Program-made: the position numbers and the translations under genes
Notes under the pieces: model-generated
The model's input: only the letters and a program-made list of their open reading frames with translations
Database searches by the model: none
Told to the model about the DNA's origin: nothing
Shown here: one piece after another, positions 34,148 through 41,526 of the stretch
How positions within the stretch are numbered: the first letter of the stretch is position 1
Layout of the letters: each line of letters begins with the position of its first letter
Origin: Parapedobacter soli
Lineage (GTDB): Bacteria > Bacteroidota > Bacteroidia > Sphingobacteriales > Sphingobacteriaceae
Reading direction: 5' to 3'
NCBI RefSeq assembly: GCF_025460835.1
Contig: NZ_JAMXAY010000028.1
Location: 25,261 to 69,824 of the forward strand
Length of the DNA: 44,564 nt

Positions 34148-34507
34148 ATGGCGGTTCATAATTTCAAGGAGCTAATTGTTTGGAAGAGGTCGGTTGATTT
34201 AGCGGCGGAGGTTTATCAAGCTGTTTCAGTATTCCCGCAAGATGAACGCTTCGGGCTTACGAGCCAAATTAAACGGGCAGCAGTATCCATTGCTTCTAAT
34301 ATAGCAGAGGGTTCTGGTAGAAACTCGGATAAGGAGTTTGTTCATTTCTTGGGAGTAGCTAAAGGATCAGCGTATGAGCTTTTAACTCAATTGTTTATTG
34401 CCGACAGGCTTGGCTTGTTACGCCCCGAGAGCACAGATGAGTTAATGAACAAAGTCGAGGAAGTGCAGAAAATGATTCACGGGTTTCAGGAAAAATTAAA
34501 AAAATAG
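34148..34507 (+). CDS. four-helix-bundle protein, 23S rRNA intervening-sequence protein family (copy 1)
   Basis: A 119-residue all-helical protein of the S23/IVP family (PF05635, TIGR02436 type). The conserved core is QIKRAAVSIASNIAEGSGR (residues 40-58), followed by KEFVHFLGVAKGSAYELLTQL. Family members are encoded in 23S rRNA intervening sequences of Leptospira and relatives and include Avd of diversity-generating retroelements; function is mostly unknown. The gene is lodged between fadB and the thiolase, flanked by array D on the left and the inverted array D' on the right. It is about 62% identical (hand alignment) to the copy at 35816. No link to fatty-acid oxidation is apparent. Confidence 0.9.
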   Translation: MAVHNFKELIVWKRSVDLAAEVYQAVSVFPQDERFGLTSQIKRAAVSIASNIAEGSGRNSDKEFVHFLGVAKGSAYELLTQLFIADRLGLLRPESTDELMNKVEEVQKMIHGFQEKLKK

Positions 34508-34531
34508 ATGACTTACCGGCGCTGAACAGGG

Positions 34532-34566
34532 AGGTCTATTGTCTGATGTCTAACGTCTGATCTCTA
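34532..34566 (+). repeat. heptamer array D', inverted right arm of cassette 1
   Basis: Five units: GGTCTAT, TGTCTGA, TGTCTAA, CGTCTGA, TCTCTAA. On the other strand these read as ATAGACA-type units, so they are inverted relative to array D; AGACAATAGAC (11 bases) is shared exactly. The thiolase ATG follows 12 bases later. Confidence 0.85.
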
Positions 34567-34577
34567 AAACAAAAAAT

Positions 34578-35753
34578 ATGGAAGCTTACATCATAGCAGG
34601 ATACAGAACAGCGGTTGGAAAGGCACCAAGAGGCGTGTTCCGTTTCACGCGGGCAGACGATCTCGCGGCGGATGTCATCAAACATTTGGTTGCGTCGGTG
34701 CCTAACTTGGATAAAGAGCAAATCGACGACGTAATCGTGGGCAACGCTACGCCGGAGGCGGAGCAAGGCCTCAACATCGGTCGCATGATTTCACTGATGG
34801 GGCTGGATACGGAGAAAGTGCCCGGCGTGACAGTGAACCGCTACTGCGCATCGGGGTTGGAGACCATCGCCACGGCGGTTGCTAAAATCAGGGCGGGTAT
34901 GGCTGATGCCATCATAGCCGGTGGCGTCGAGGTGATGTCGGGCATGCCATTCGGCGGGTGGAAGTTGGTGCCCAATCCCGATGTTGCCAAACGGCACCCC
35001 GATTGGTATTGGGGCATGGGGCTTACGGCCGAAGCAGTGGCCAAAGAGTATAAGGTGAGCCGCGAGGACCAGGATGAATTTGCGTTGAAGTCGCACCATA
35101 AGGCCGTTGCCGCCATTGCAAATGGCCATCTTAAAGATGGAGTAGTGCCAATTACGGTGAAAGAAAACTACCTTGAAGATGGCAGGCGGATTAAGACCCG
35201 CGAGTATGTGGTGGATACCGATGAGGGGCCGCGGGCAGACACGAGCCTGGAAGCATTGGCCAAGTTGAAGCCGGTATTTGCGGCGGGTGGAACCGTTACC
35301 GCTGGGAACTCATCGCAGACATCAGATGGCGCCGCCTTCGTACTTGTGGTATCCGAAAAGAAGATGAAAGAGCTGGGGGCAAAACCCATCGCGCGGCTGG
35401 TAAGTTACGGCGTAGCGGGCGTACCACCCCGTATCATGGGCATCGGCCCTATTGAAGCTATTCCAAAAGCACTTAAAATGGCAGGGATGAAACTCGAAGA
35501 TATGGAACTCATCGAGCTGAATGAGGCATTCGCTGCCCAATCGCTGGCGGTAGTCCGTGAGCTCGGTATCAACCAAGACATTTTAAACGTAAATGGGGGA
35601 GCAATCGCGTTAGGGCATCCACTGGGTTGCTCAGGCGCCAAGTTATCCGTGCAACTGTTCCATGAGTTGAAGCGCAGGAACAAGCGGTACGGTATGGTAA
35701 CGATGTGTGTAGGTACAGGGCAGGGAGCCGCGGGGGTGTTTGAGGTGATGTGA
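34578..35753 (+). CDS. fadA: acetyl-CoA C-acyltransferase (3-ketoacyl-CoA thiolase)
   Basis: A 391-residue thiolase for the last step of beta-oxidation. The nucleophile Cys is in [10 protein letters not shown] (about residue 90), NEAFAAQ carries the conserved Asn/Glu motif, [15 protein letters not shown] holds the catalytic His, and [10 protein letters not shown] the second Cys. Length is standard. It follows cassette 1 and precedes cassette 2; its stop TGA at 35751 is the first three bases of array E. It is co-directional with fadB and the acyl-CoA dehydrogenase. Confidence 0.94.
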   Translation: MEAYIIAGYRTAVGKAPRGVFRFTRADDLAADVIKHLVASVPNLDKEQIDDVIVGNATPEAEQGLNIGRMISLMGLDTEKVPGVTVNRYCASGLETIATAVAKIRAGMADAIIAGGVEVMSGMPFGGWKLVPNPDVAKRHPDWYWGMGLTAEAVAKEYKVSREDQDEFALKSHHKAVAAIANGHLKDGVVPITVKENYLEDGRRIKTREYVVDTDEGPRADTSLEALAKLKPVFAAGGTVTAGNSSQTSDGAAFVLVVSEKKMKELGAKPIARLVSYGVAGVPPRIMGIGPIEAIPKALKMAGMKLEDMELIELNEAFAAQSLAVVRELGINQDILNVNGGAIALGHPLGCSGAKLSVQLFHELKRRNKRYGMVTMCVGTGQGAAGVFEVM

Positions 35754-35799
35754 GATATGAGATATGAGATTTGAGATATGAGATTTGAGATTTGAGAAT
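35751..35799 (+). repeat. heptamer array E, left arm of four-helix-bundle cassette 2
   Basis: Seven units in register: TGAGATA twice, TGAGATT, TGAGATA, TGAGATT twice, TGAGAAT. The first TGA is the thiolase stop codon. The sequence AGATTTGAGATTTGAGA at 35781-35797 is repeated perfectly inverted at 36231-36247. The four-helix-bundle ATG lies 16 bases after the array. Confidence 0.93.
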
Positions 35800-35815
35800 T
35801 AAACTAAAGTAGTAT

Positions 35816-36169
35816 ATGCACCATTTAAAGGAAATCCATGTGTGGCGTAAGGCTGTTGAGTTAGCAACATATATTTACAAAACGGTTGCTGATTTTCCGT
35901 CAGATGAGAGGTTTGGACTGACCAATCAGATTAAGCGCGCCGTGGTCTCTATCGCTTCTAATATTGCCGAAGGTGCAGGGCGCAATTCCGATAAGGAGTT
36001 CGTTCAGTTTCTCGGAATCGCAAACGGATCTTCTTATGAATTACAAACTCAGATTATTATAGCCCGTAATTTAGGCCTATTGGATGATAATAGCACGAAA
36101 TATATCGAAGAACAGTTGGATGAAATTCAAAAGATGATTTATGGATTTCAGAAAAAATTAAAAGTATAA
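35816..36169 (+). CDS. four-helix-bundle protein, 23S rRNA intervening-sequence protein family (copy 2)
   Basis: A 117-residue paralogue of the protein at 34148, with the same conserved block (IKRAVVSIASNIAEGAGRNS, residues 39-58) and the same C-terminal helix (QKMIYGFQKKLK). Conservation is highest in the central core and drops in the N-terminal helix and at residues 88-103, as expected for proteins under selection rather than decaying copies. It sits between the thiolase and acyl-CoA dehydrogenase genes, inside a 17-bp perfect inverted repeat made of heptamers. Its coding sequence is more AT-rich than the beta-oxidation genes around it, which suggests acquisition from elsewhere. Confidence 0.9.
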   Translation: MHHLKEIHVWRKAVELATYIYKTVADFPSDERFGLTNQIKRAVVSIASNIAEGAGRNSDKEFVQFLGIANGSSYELQTQIIIARNLGLLDDNSTKYIEEQLDEIQKMIYGFQKKLKV

Positions 36170-36181
36170 CATTCAAATCGA

Positions 36182-38014
36182 ATGAACATGGAAAAGGAAT
36201 TTAGTGACGAGACAGGTCTAAAATCTGACATCTCAAATCTCAAATCTATAAAGGGAGGCGAATTCGTTATCCGCGAAACGTCCTATAAAGAGGTGTTTAT
36301 TCCCGAGGAATTTGACGAAGAACAAGTCATGATCCGGCAGACGTGTGAGGATTTTCTAGAAGCGGAGGTCTTCCCCAACCTGGACCGCATCGATGCGCAG
36401 GAGGAGGGTTTGATGGAGAGCCTGCTCGACAAGGCGGGTGAGCTGGGTCTACTGGGGGTCTCCGTGCCGGAGGCTTATGGCGGATTCGGGAAGAACTTCA
36501 ACACCTCCATGCTGGTGGCCGACATCATCGGTGCTGGACACTCTTTCGCCGTGGCACTTTCGGCACACACCGGAATCGGCACGCTGCCCATCCTCTACTA
36601 TGGCAACGCTGCCCAGAAAGAAAAGTACGTGCCTAAGCTGGCTACGGGCGAGTGGAAAGCAGCGTATTGCCTTACAGAGCCCAATTCGGGGTCTGATGCC
36701 AACTCCGGGAGGACAAGCGCCAAGCTCAATGCGGAGGGAACCCATTACCTTCTTAACGGGCAAAAGATGTGGATTACCAACGGCGGTTTTGCCGATGTGT
36801 TCATTGTATTTGCAAAAATCGATGACGATAAGAACCTCTCCGCATTTATTGTGGAGCGTGCGTTCGGCGGTATCACCATGAACCCCGAAGAACACAAACT
36901 CGGCATCAAAGGGTCGTCTACCCGGCAGGTGTTTTTCAACGATTGCCCCGTGCCTGTGGAAAACCTGCTTTCCGAACGGGGAAACGGATTTAAAATTGCC
37001 GTCAACATTCTCAATGTAGGGCGCATCAAGCTGGGTGCTGCCACCATAGGCTCTTCCCGGCGTGTAATAGGACAGGCGGTAAACTATGCCAATGAGCGTG
37101 TGCAGTTCGGTTTGCCGATTTCCAAATTCGGTGCCATCCGCTATAAGCTCGCGGAGATGGCCGTACGTAATTACGCGGTGGAAAGTGCCGGATACCGTGC
37201 AGGCCAAAACATCGATGATGCATACGACGCATTGGTAGCTAGCGGCATGGATACTGCCAAAGCCAAACTGAAGTCGACCGAGCAGTTCGCCATCGAATGT
37301 GCCATATTGAAGGTTTGGGGTTCGGAGATGCTCGACTATGTGGTGGATGAAGGGGTGCAGATTTATGGTGGTATGGGCTACTCGGCCGATGCACCGATGG
37401 AACGCGCGTACCGCGATTCGCGTATCAATCGCATTTTCGAGGGCACCAACGAAGTCAATCGCCTGCTCATTGTGGATATGCTTTTGAAACGTGCACTCAA
37501 AGGCGAGCTGGACCTCATGGGGCCCGCGCAGGCAGTGGCCGGTGAGCTGATGGCTGTCCCCGATTTCGGGGAAGCAGACGGCACGCCGTTTGCATACGAA
37601 AAGAAACTGCTTGCCAACCTTAAAAAGGCGGGGTTGCTCGTAGCGGGTGCTGCCGTACAAAAACTGATGGCAACCCTGCAAAAGGAGCAGGAGATATTAA
37701 TGAACATTGCCGACATAATCGGCTACGTGTACCTTGCCGAATCCACCTTGCTCAGGGTCGAGAAATTGGTGGAGCAGCGGGGGGAAGAAGCCGTGCAGCG
37801 GCAGCTGGATATGGCACGTATTTATTTGCATACAACAATTGACCGGGTATATCTCGCCGGTAAGGAAGCGCTTCATTCCTTTGCCGAAGGCGACGAATTG
37901 AAAATGATGTTGGTAGGCATCCGGCGGTTTACCAAAGCTGAGCCCTATAACATCAAGGCGGCCCGCCAGCGGGTGGCACAAGCATTAATTGAAGCAAATG
38001 GCTGGTGTTTCTAA
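36182..38014 (+). CDS. acyl-CoA dehydrogenase
   Basis: A 610-residue FAD enzyme that forms the trans-2 double bond of acyl-CoA. The N-terminal helical domain (FDEEQVMIRQTCEDFLEAEV), middle strand domain (AYCLTEPNSGSDA, WITNGGFADVFIVFAK) and C-terminal helices (FEGTNEVNRLL holding the probable catalytic Glu region; QIYGGMGYS) are present, plus a 150-residue C-terminal extension usual in this subfamily. Residues about 12-24 (GLKSDISNLKSIK) are encoded by the inverted heptamer array E', so repeat DNA has become protein. The second in-frame ATG, at 36188, also lies upstream of the array. A terminator follows the stop. Confidence 0.93.
   Translation: MNMEKEFSDETGLKSDISNLKSIKGGEFVIRETSYKEVFIPEEFDEEQVMIRQTCEDFLEAEVFPNLDRIDAQEEGLMESLLDKAGELGLLGVSVPEAYGGFGKNFNTSMLVADIIGAGHSFAVALSAHTGIGTLPILYYGNAAQKEKYVPKLATGEWKAAYCLTEPNSGSDANSGRTSAKLNAEGTHYLLNGQKMWITNGGFADVFIVFAKIDDDKNLSAFIVERAFGGITMNPEEHKLGIKGSSTRQVFFNDCPVPVENLLSERGNGFKIAVNILNVGRIKLGAATIGSSRRVIGQAVNYANERVQFGLPISKFGAIRYKLAEMAVRNYAVESAGYRAGQNIDDAYDALVASGMDTAKAKLKSTEQFAIECAILKVWGSEMLDYVVDEGVQIYGGMGYSADAPMERAYRDSRINRIFEGTNEVNRLLIVDMLLKRALKGELDLMGPAQAVAGELMAVPDFGEADGTPFAYEKKLLANLKKAGLLVAGAAVQKLMATLQKEQEILMNIADIIGYVYLAESTLLRVEKLVEQRGEEAVQRQLDMARIYLHTTIDRVYLAGKEALHSFAEGDELKMMLVGIRRFTKAEPYNIKAARQRVAQALIEANGWCF
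36215..36249 (+). repeat. heptamer array E', inverted right arm of cassette 2, inside the acyl-CoA dehydrogenase gene
   Basis: Five units: GGTCTAA, AATCTGA, CATCTCA, AATCTCA, AATCTAT. Read on the other strand they are TGAGATT-type units, inverted to array E, with a 17-base perfect match. Like D', the array has five units, begins GGTCTA and is followed by an A-run. It lies in frame within codons 12-23 of the dehydrogenase. Confidence 0.88.
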
Positions 38015-38041
38015 CGAGAAATCCACAAACACATGAAACGG

Positions 38042-38073
38042 AACCGGGGTAGGGAAACTTATCCCGGTTTTTT
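38042..38073 (+). terminator. Rho-independent terminator of the beta-oxidation operon
   Basis: AACCGGG and CCCGGTT arms with an internal loop, followed by TTTTTT. It lies 28 bases after the acyl-CoA dehydrogenase stop and before the sigma factor gene. Confidence 0.8.
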
Positions 38074-38113
38074 GTGTCTCCGGTTAGGCACCTGGAAAGT
38101 CCGCTATATTTCG

Positions 38114-38121
38114 TACGTTTG
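38114..38121 (+). promoter_or_regulatory. -7 element for the sigma/anti-sigma pair
   Basis: TACGTTTG matches TAnnTTTG exactly and lies 15 bases before the ATG at 38137, so the transcript would be nearly leaderless. The -33 element is weak. Confidence 0.35.
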
Positions 38122-38136
38122 GGTAACGTATTATCG

Positions 38137-38697
38137 ATGGGGGTACCACCAGAAGAACAGAAACTATTGGTTGGCTACCGGGAAACCGGTGACCTACGCG
38201 TGCTTGGCAGGCTGTATGAACCCTATATGCCCCTGGTCTACGGGTTATGTTATAAATATTACAAAGACGAAGCAAAGAGCGAGGATGCTGTGATGCAGAT
38301 CTTCGAGTCGCTCATCACGAAGCTGCGCACCCATGAGGTGACCAACTTCAAAAGCTGGCTATACACCTTGGCACGTAACCATTGCCTCATGGACCTACGC
38401 AGAAGCAACCGTATCCAGACGGTCGATATCGACGAACATCTTATGGAAAGTGATGTTTTTATGCATCAACACCATAGTGGGGAAGGAATCCCGGAAGAGC
38501 AGCTGGTGTTGATGGAGTCTTGTTTGGAAACGTTGAATACGGAGCAGCAGACGTGTGTCCGATTGTTTTACTTAGAGCAGAAATGCTATAAGGAGGTTGC
38601 GGATATCACCGGCTACGACCTCAATAAGGTGAAAAGCCATATCCAGAATGGTAAACGCAATCTGAAAATCTGTATGGAAAAAAATAAGCATGAATAA
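38137..38697 (+). CDS. ECF-type RNA polymerase sigma factor
   Basis: A sigma-70 family factor of 186 residues. Region 2 is LYEPYMPLVYGLCYKYYKDEAKSEDAVMQIFESL with FKSWLYTLARNHCLMDLRR; region 4 is LNTEQQTCVRLFYLEQKCYKEVADITGYDLNKVKSHIQNGKRNLK, the -35 reading helix. The start at 38137 (MGVPPEEQ) is preferred; the frame is open to a GTG at 38074, but that codon abuts the terminator of the previous operon. The stop overlaps the following membrane protein gene by 8 bases, the usual ECF/anti-sigma arrangement. Its regulon is unknown. Confidence 0.88.
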   Translation: MGVPPEEQKLLVGYRETGDLRVLGRLYEPYMPLVYGLCYKYYKDEAKSEDAVMQIFESLITKLRTHEVTNFKSWLYTLARNHCLMDLRRSNRIQTVDIDEHLMESDVFMHQHHSGEGIPEEQLVLMESCLETLNTEQQTCVRLFYLEQKCYKEVADITGYDLNKVKSHIQNGKRNLKICMEKNKHE

Positions 38698-39337
38698 CAG
38701 CTACTACATTATTCGCATACAACGGTACCTCAATGGCGAACTCAGCCGTGACGAGATGTATGAGCTCGAGCGGGAGGCGCTTGATGACCCGTTGTTGCAA
38801 GATGCTATCGATGGTTACCGGTTGCAGCGAGATGTCAACCATCGCCAATTGAGCCTGCTGCAACGGCGGCTGGCCGACCGTATTGAAGGCCAAGCGAAAG
38901 AGCGCAATGCTTTTTTCTTCGGATGGCAGCGCTTGGGGGTGGCGGCCACGGCGTGTGTGCTGATGGTCTTGGTGCTGGTTTTGCTGTGGATGCGCAACCA
39001 ACCGATGCAACGGACCTCAGAAAAGGAGGTGCAGGTGGAGCTTCCCGTTCCGGAGGGCTCTGCTGGTGTTCGGGCAGTTGCCGCTAGTGGCGCCGGGTTG
39101 GATGCTTATCCGGAAGGTGGATGGGAAGCGTTCAATACATATTTAGGGGATAAGCTGATCGGCACTTCACCGAAAGGCGAAGCTATACTGTCTTTCGATG
39201 TCGATGCGCGGGGTGTTCCTGCCAATATACAAGCAGACGGCCATATCGATGCGGCCTTGCTCTCCGAGCTGCAACAGCTGTTGGTAGACGGGCCCAAATG
39301 GGCGGGTACAAAGGGGAAAGTGGCGATTACCTTTTGA
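38690..39337 (+). CDS. putative anti-sigma factor with TonB-like C-terminal segment
   Basis: A 215-residue single-pass membrane protein. Residues 1-75 are cytoplasmic and helical (YLNGELSRDEMYELEREALDDPLLQDAIDGY), a pattern typical of Bacteroidota proteins that hold ECF sigma factors. Residues 80-103 are the membrane segment (GVAATACVLMVLVLVLLWM). The periplasmic part (from about 130, GWEAFNTYLGDKLIG, then ILSFDVDARG) resembles a TonB C-terminal/energy-transducer domain. It is encoded overlapping the sigma factor, so a partner role is likely; the ligand is unknown. Confidence 0.75.
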   Translation: MNNSYYIIRIQRYLNGELSRDEMYELEREALDDPLLQDAIDGYRLQRDVNHRQLSLLQRRLADRIEGQAKERNAFFFGWQRLGVAATACVLMVLVLVLLWMRNQPMQRTSEKEVQVELPVPEGSAGVRAVAASGAGLDAYPEGGWEAFNTYLGDKLIGTSPKGEAILSFDVDARGVPANIQADGHIDAALLSELQQLLVDGPKWAGTKGKVAITF

Positions 39338-39366
39338 GTAGTTGAATGCCGGCTGTTATACCTGCG

Positions 39367-39933
39367 CTATTCCTCCCATCTAACTTTCTCCGCCAGCGGA
39401 TCCCGCTTTGCGGGGCGCAACGGCTCCTCGTGGTAACCCATATAAAAGAAGCCGAGGCACGCCTCGTGCTCTGCCAGCCGCAGGAAATCCCCCATATATT
39501 TGATGGTTCCCGGACTGCTCCAATATCCGCCTATGCCCGCAGCGGAGGCCGCTAACCACAGGTTCTGTACGGCACAAGCAGTGGCGGCAATTTCTTCCCA
39601 CTGGGGTACGACCCCACTGTACGACACTATAATGGCCACGACCGCTCCCGAACGCTGTATTTTTTCGCGTGTGCTTTCAAACTTTTTCTGAAGGAATTGC
39701 TCCGGTGGTGTATGGGTTTTGTAGAGCGACGATAGCTGATCGGCTAGCTTTGACAGTCCCCTTTCGCGGAATACGACAAACCGCCAGGGCTGGGTGAGTT
39801 TGTGGGTAGGCGCCGCGTTGGCGCAGTCAAGCAGCTCTGTTATCAACGCCTTGGGGATGGCCCGCTGGATATAACTCGGTGGAAACACCGCCCGGCGGTG
39901 GTGGATGACCTTTGTGATGGTTTCGAAATGCAT
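39367..39933 (-). CDS. nitroreductase family protein
   Basis: An FMN-dependent oxidoreductase of 188 residues. HRRAVFPPSYIQRAIPK is the phosphate-binding Arg segment, NAAPTHKLTQPWRFVVFR the FMN-contact loop, and AATACAVQNLWLAASAAGIGGYW the dimer/FMN helix; GFFYMGYHEE follows. The start at 39933 (MHFETITK) is chosen; the frame opens upstream within a heptamer-like tract and adds only repeat-derived residues. It lies 19 bases downstream of the pepT stop on the same strand. Substrate (nitro compound, quinone or flavin) unknown. Confidence 0.87.
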   Translation of the reverse strand: MHFETITKVIHHRRAVFPPSYIQRAIPKALITELLDCANAAPTHKLTQPWRFVVFRERGLSKLADQLSSLYKTHTPPEQFLQKKFESTREKIQRSGAVVAIIVSYSGVVPQWEEIAATACAVQNLWLAASAAGIGGYWSSPGTIKYMGDFLRLAEHEACLGFFYMGYHEEPLRPAKRDPLAEKVRWEE

Positions 39934-39967
39934 TAACGACATATAAACGCAACTAACGACTAACAAC
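39934..39967 (-). repeat. short degenerate heptamer tract F between pepT and the nitroreductase gene
   Basis: On the plus strand the units TAACGAC (39934), TAACGAC (39954) and TAACAAC (39961) lie in a 7-base pattern with one missing base between. The tract resembles array B. It covers the last codons of pepT (VVVSR, stop) and the leader of the nitroreductase gene. Confidence 0.5.
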
Positions 39968-41212
39968 TACTTCAACGATATGCAGAATAGTACGCACGGC
40001 TTTTTCCATATCCTGTACCGATACCCATTCCTCTTTGCCGTGGAATGCGTGGCCTCCGGCGAAGATGTTAGGACAAGGTAGGCCCATGAAAGAAAGACGG
40101 GATCCGTCTGTGCCGCCCCTGATGCTCCGGCGGATGGGCTCCATGCCCGCCCGGCGGATAGCCTCCAGGCCAATCTCCATAATCTGCGGGTGGCGGTCGA
40201 GCACCTGTTTCATGTTGCGGTACTGTTCCACCACTTCGAACCGGTAGCTGCTGCCGGGGTGTCGGGACACCACCGATTTGACAATCCCTTCCAGTTCCTG
40301 TTCGTGTCGGCGGAGGTTATCGTCATCGAAATCACGGACGATAAACTCGATGGTAGCCTGCTCCACTCCCCCTTTGGTGGATACCGGATGCACAAACCCT
40401 TCGCGGTTGCCGGTTGACTCCGGCGATAGCCGATCTTTGGGTAGGGAGTGGACGACGTCGGCAGCAATTTTCAAGGCATTTACCAGCTTGCCTTTTGCAA
40501 AGCCTGGGTGCACGCTGATGCCGTCGATGGTTACGGTTACCCCGTCGGCCGAAAAAGTTTCATCCTCAATAGATCCTGCGGTTTCGCCATCGACGGTATA
40601 GGCAAAATCAGCACCCAGTTTGGCTAAGTCGACCTTATCCACCCCGCGGCCAATCTCTTCGTCGGGTGTAAACAAGATTTTGACGGTGCCATGTTTGATT
40701 TCCGGATGGGACATCAGTATTTCGGCGGCGGCCATGATTTCGGCCACGCCGGCCTTGTCGTCAGCACCCAGCAGGGTGGTGCCGCTGGCCGTGATGATGT
40801 CATTTCCCAGTTGGTTTGCCAGGTCCGGATGGTCGGCGGGCTTGATGATTACGGTTGGGTCATCGGGCAACACGATATCTCCACCGCTGTACTTGCGGTG
40901 TACGATCGGTTCCACTCCCGTCCCTGAGCAATCGGGCGATGTATCCATGTGTGAACAAAAGCAGATTACCGGTGTAGGTTTTTCAGTGTTAGCTGGAATG
41001 GTGGCATACACATATCCGTGCTCATCAAGATGTGCATCGGTGATGCCGATGGCCAGCAGTTCGTCGACAAGTATCCTACCCAGATTTTTCTGTTTCTCGG
41101 TGGAGGGGCAGCTTGAGGATGCCGGATCGGATTGGGTGTCAATCTGCACATAGTGGATGAAGCGCTTTTCGGCGCTGGATTTGGGTAAACTGTTTATGAT
41201 CGAATCGTTCAT
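39953..41212 (-). CDS. pepT: peptidase T (tripeptidase)
   Basis: A 419-residue M20-family zinc aminotripeptidase acting in the cytoplasm. ICFCSHMDTSPDCSG carries the first zinc His/Asp, TTLLGADDKAG the bridging Asp, ILFTPDEEIGRG the general-base Glu pair, YTVDGE the next Asp, and IFAGGHAFHGKEEW the last His. GGTDGSRLSFMGLP is a PepT signature. The final residues VVVSR are encoded by heptamer-like tract F. A -7 element lies directly before the start. Confidence 0.93.
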   Translation of the reverse strand: MNDSIINSLPKSSAEKRFIHYVQIDTQSDPASSSCPSTEKQKNLGRILVDELLAIGITDAHLDEHGYVYATIPANTEKPTPVICFCSHMDTSPDCSGTGVEPIVHRKYSGGDIVLPDDPTVIIKPADHPDLANQLGNDIITASGTTLLGADDKAGVAEIMAAAEILMSHPEIKHGTVKILFTPDEEIGRGVDKVDLAKLGADFAYTVDGETAGSIEDETFSADGVTVTIDGISVHPGFAKGKLVNALKIAADVVHSLPKDRLSPESTGNREGFVHPVSTKGGVEQATIEFIVRDFDDDNLRRHEQELEGIVKSVVSRHPGSSYRFEVVEQYRNMKQVLDRHPQIMEIGLEAIRRAGMEPIRRSIRGGTDGSRLSFMGLPCPNIFAGGHAFHGKEEWVSVQDMEKAVRTILHIVEVVVSR

Positions 41213-41220
41213 GGTAGTGC

Positions 41221-41267
41221 CAAAGATAAGGAATTATTGGCTACGTGGGGCCGTATACCACGTGGTA
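41221..41267 (-). promoter_or_regulatory. pepT promoter with 12-bp palindrome
   Basis: On the minus strand TATCTTTG (41228-41221) matches TAnnTTTG exactly, nine bases before the pepT ATG, so the transcript would be almost leaderless. TACCACGTGGTA (41256-41267), a perfect palindrome, lies where the -33 box is expected and may be an operator. Confidence 0.45.
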
Positions 41268-41322
41268 ACGAAAGGGCTTCTCAAAGCCCCCCAAAGGAGA
41301 AAAACAAGTAAAAGCGGGCCAT

Positions 41323-41349
41323 TTTTCGGGATGTCCCGAAAATCTTTTT
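41323..41349 (+). other. strong hairpin upstream of pepT
   Basis: TTTTCGGG-ATGT-CCCGAAAA, followed by TCTTTTT on the plus strand. It has terminator form for rightward transcription, but no rightward gene precedes it; it may mark the end of a lost gene or insulate pepT. Confidence 0.5.
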
Positions 41350-41415
41350 GGCGCACTTTTTTTTGAGAATGTGTCTTGGTTATATCAAAAGCCCCGATTT
41401 TTGTGTTTTTTAAAA

Positions 41416-41526
41416 ATGTCTGCACGCGTGCAAAAGCAAATTGCAACCGTGCAAAATGAAATTGCAACGGTGAAAAAGAGATTTGTGCGCTTGCAAAAGT
41501 GGATGGTATGGGTGCGAAAACGGTAG
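41416..41526 (+). CDS. 36-residue coiled-coil micro-ORF made of 21-base repeats
   Basis: An ATG-to-TAG frame of 36 codons. The DNA is a 21-base tandem repeat (about four units beginning GTGCAAAA, GTGCAAAA, GTGAAAAA, TTGCAAAA). It encodes heptads VQKQIAT, VQNEIAT, VKKRFVR, LQKWMVW with hydrophobic residues spaced 4 and 3 apart, as in a coiled coil. No homologue was recognised. It overlaps the decayed gene at 41483 in another frame and could be a remnant or a coincidental frame. Confidence 0.3.
   Translation: MSARVQKQIATVQNEIATVKKRFVRLQKWMVWVRKR

Noticed and set aside
34148-36169. Diversity-generating retroelement suggested by Avd-like four-helix-bundle proteins
   Set aside because: No reverse transcriptase, template repeat or variable repeat was found in the window.
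36449-37681. 410-residue frame antisense to the acyl-CoA dehydrogenase
   Set aside because: It lies fully inside a well-conserved enzyme gene and shows no family features.
38074-38136. GTG-initiated extension of the sigma factor
   Set aside because: The codon directly follows the terminator T-run and the extension overlaps the likely promoter; ATG 38137 gives a normal ECF start.
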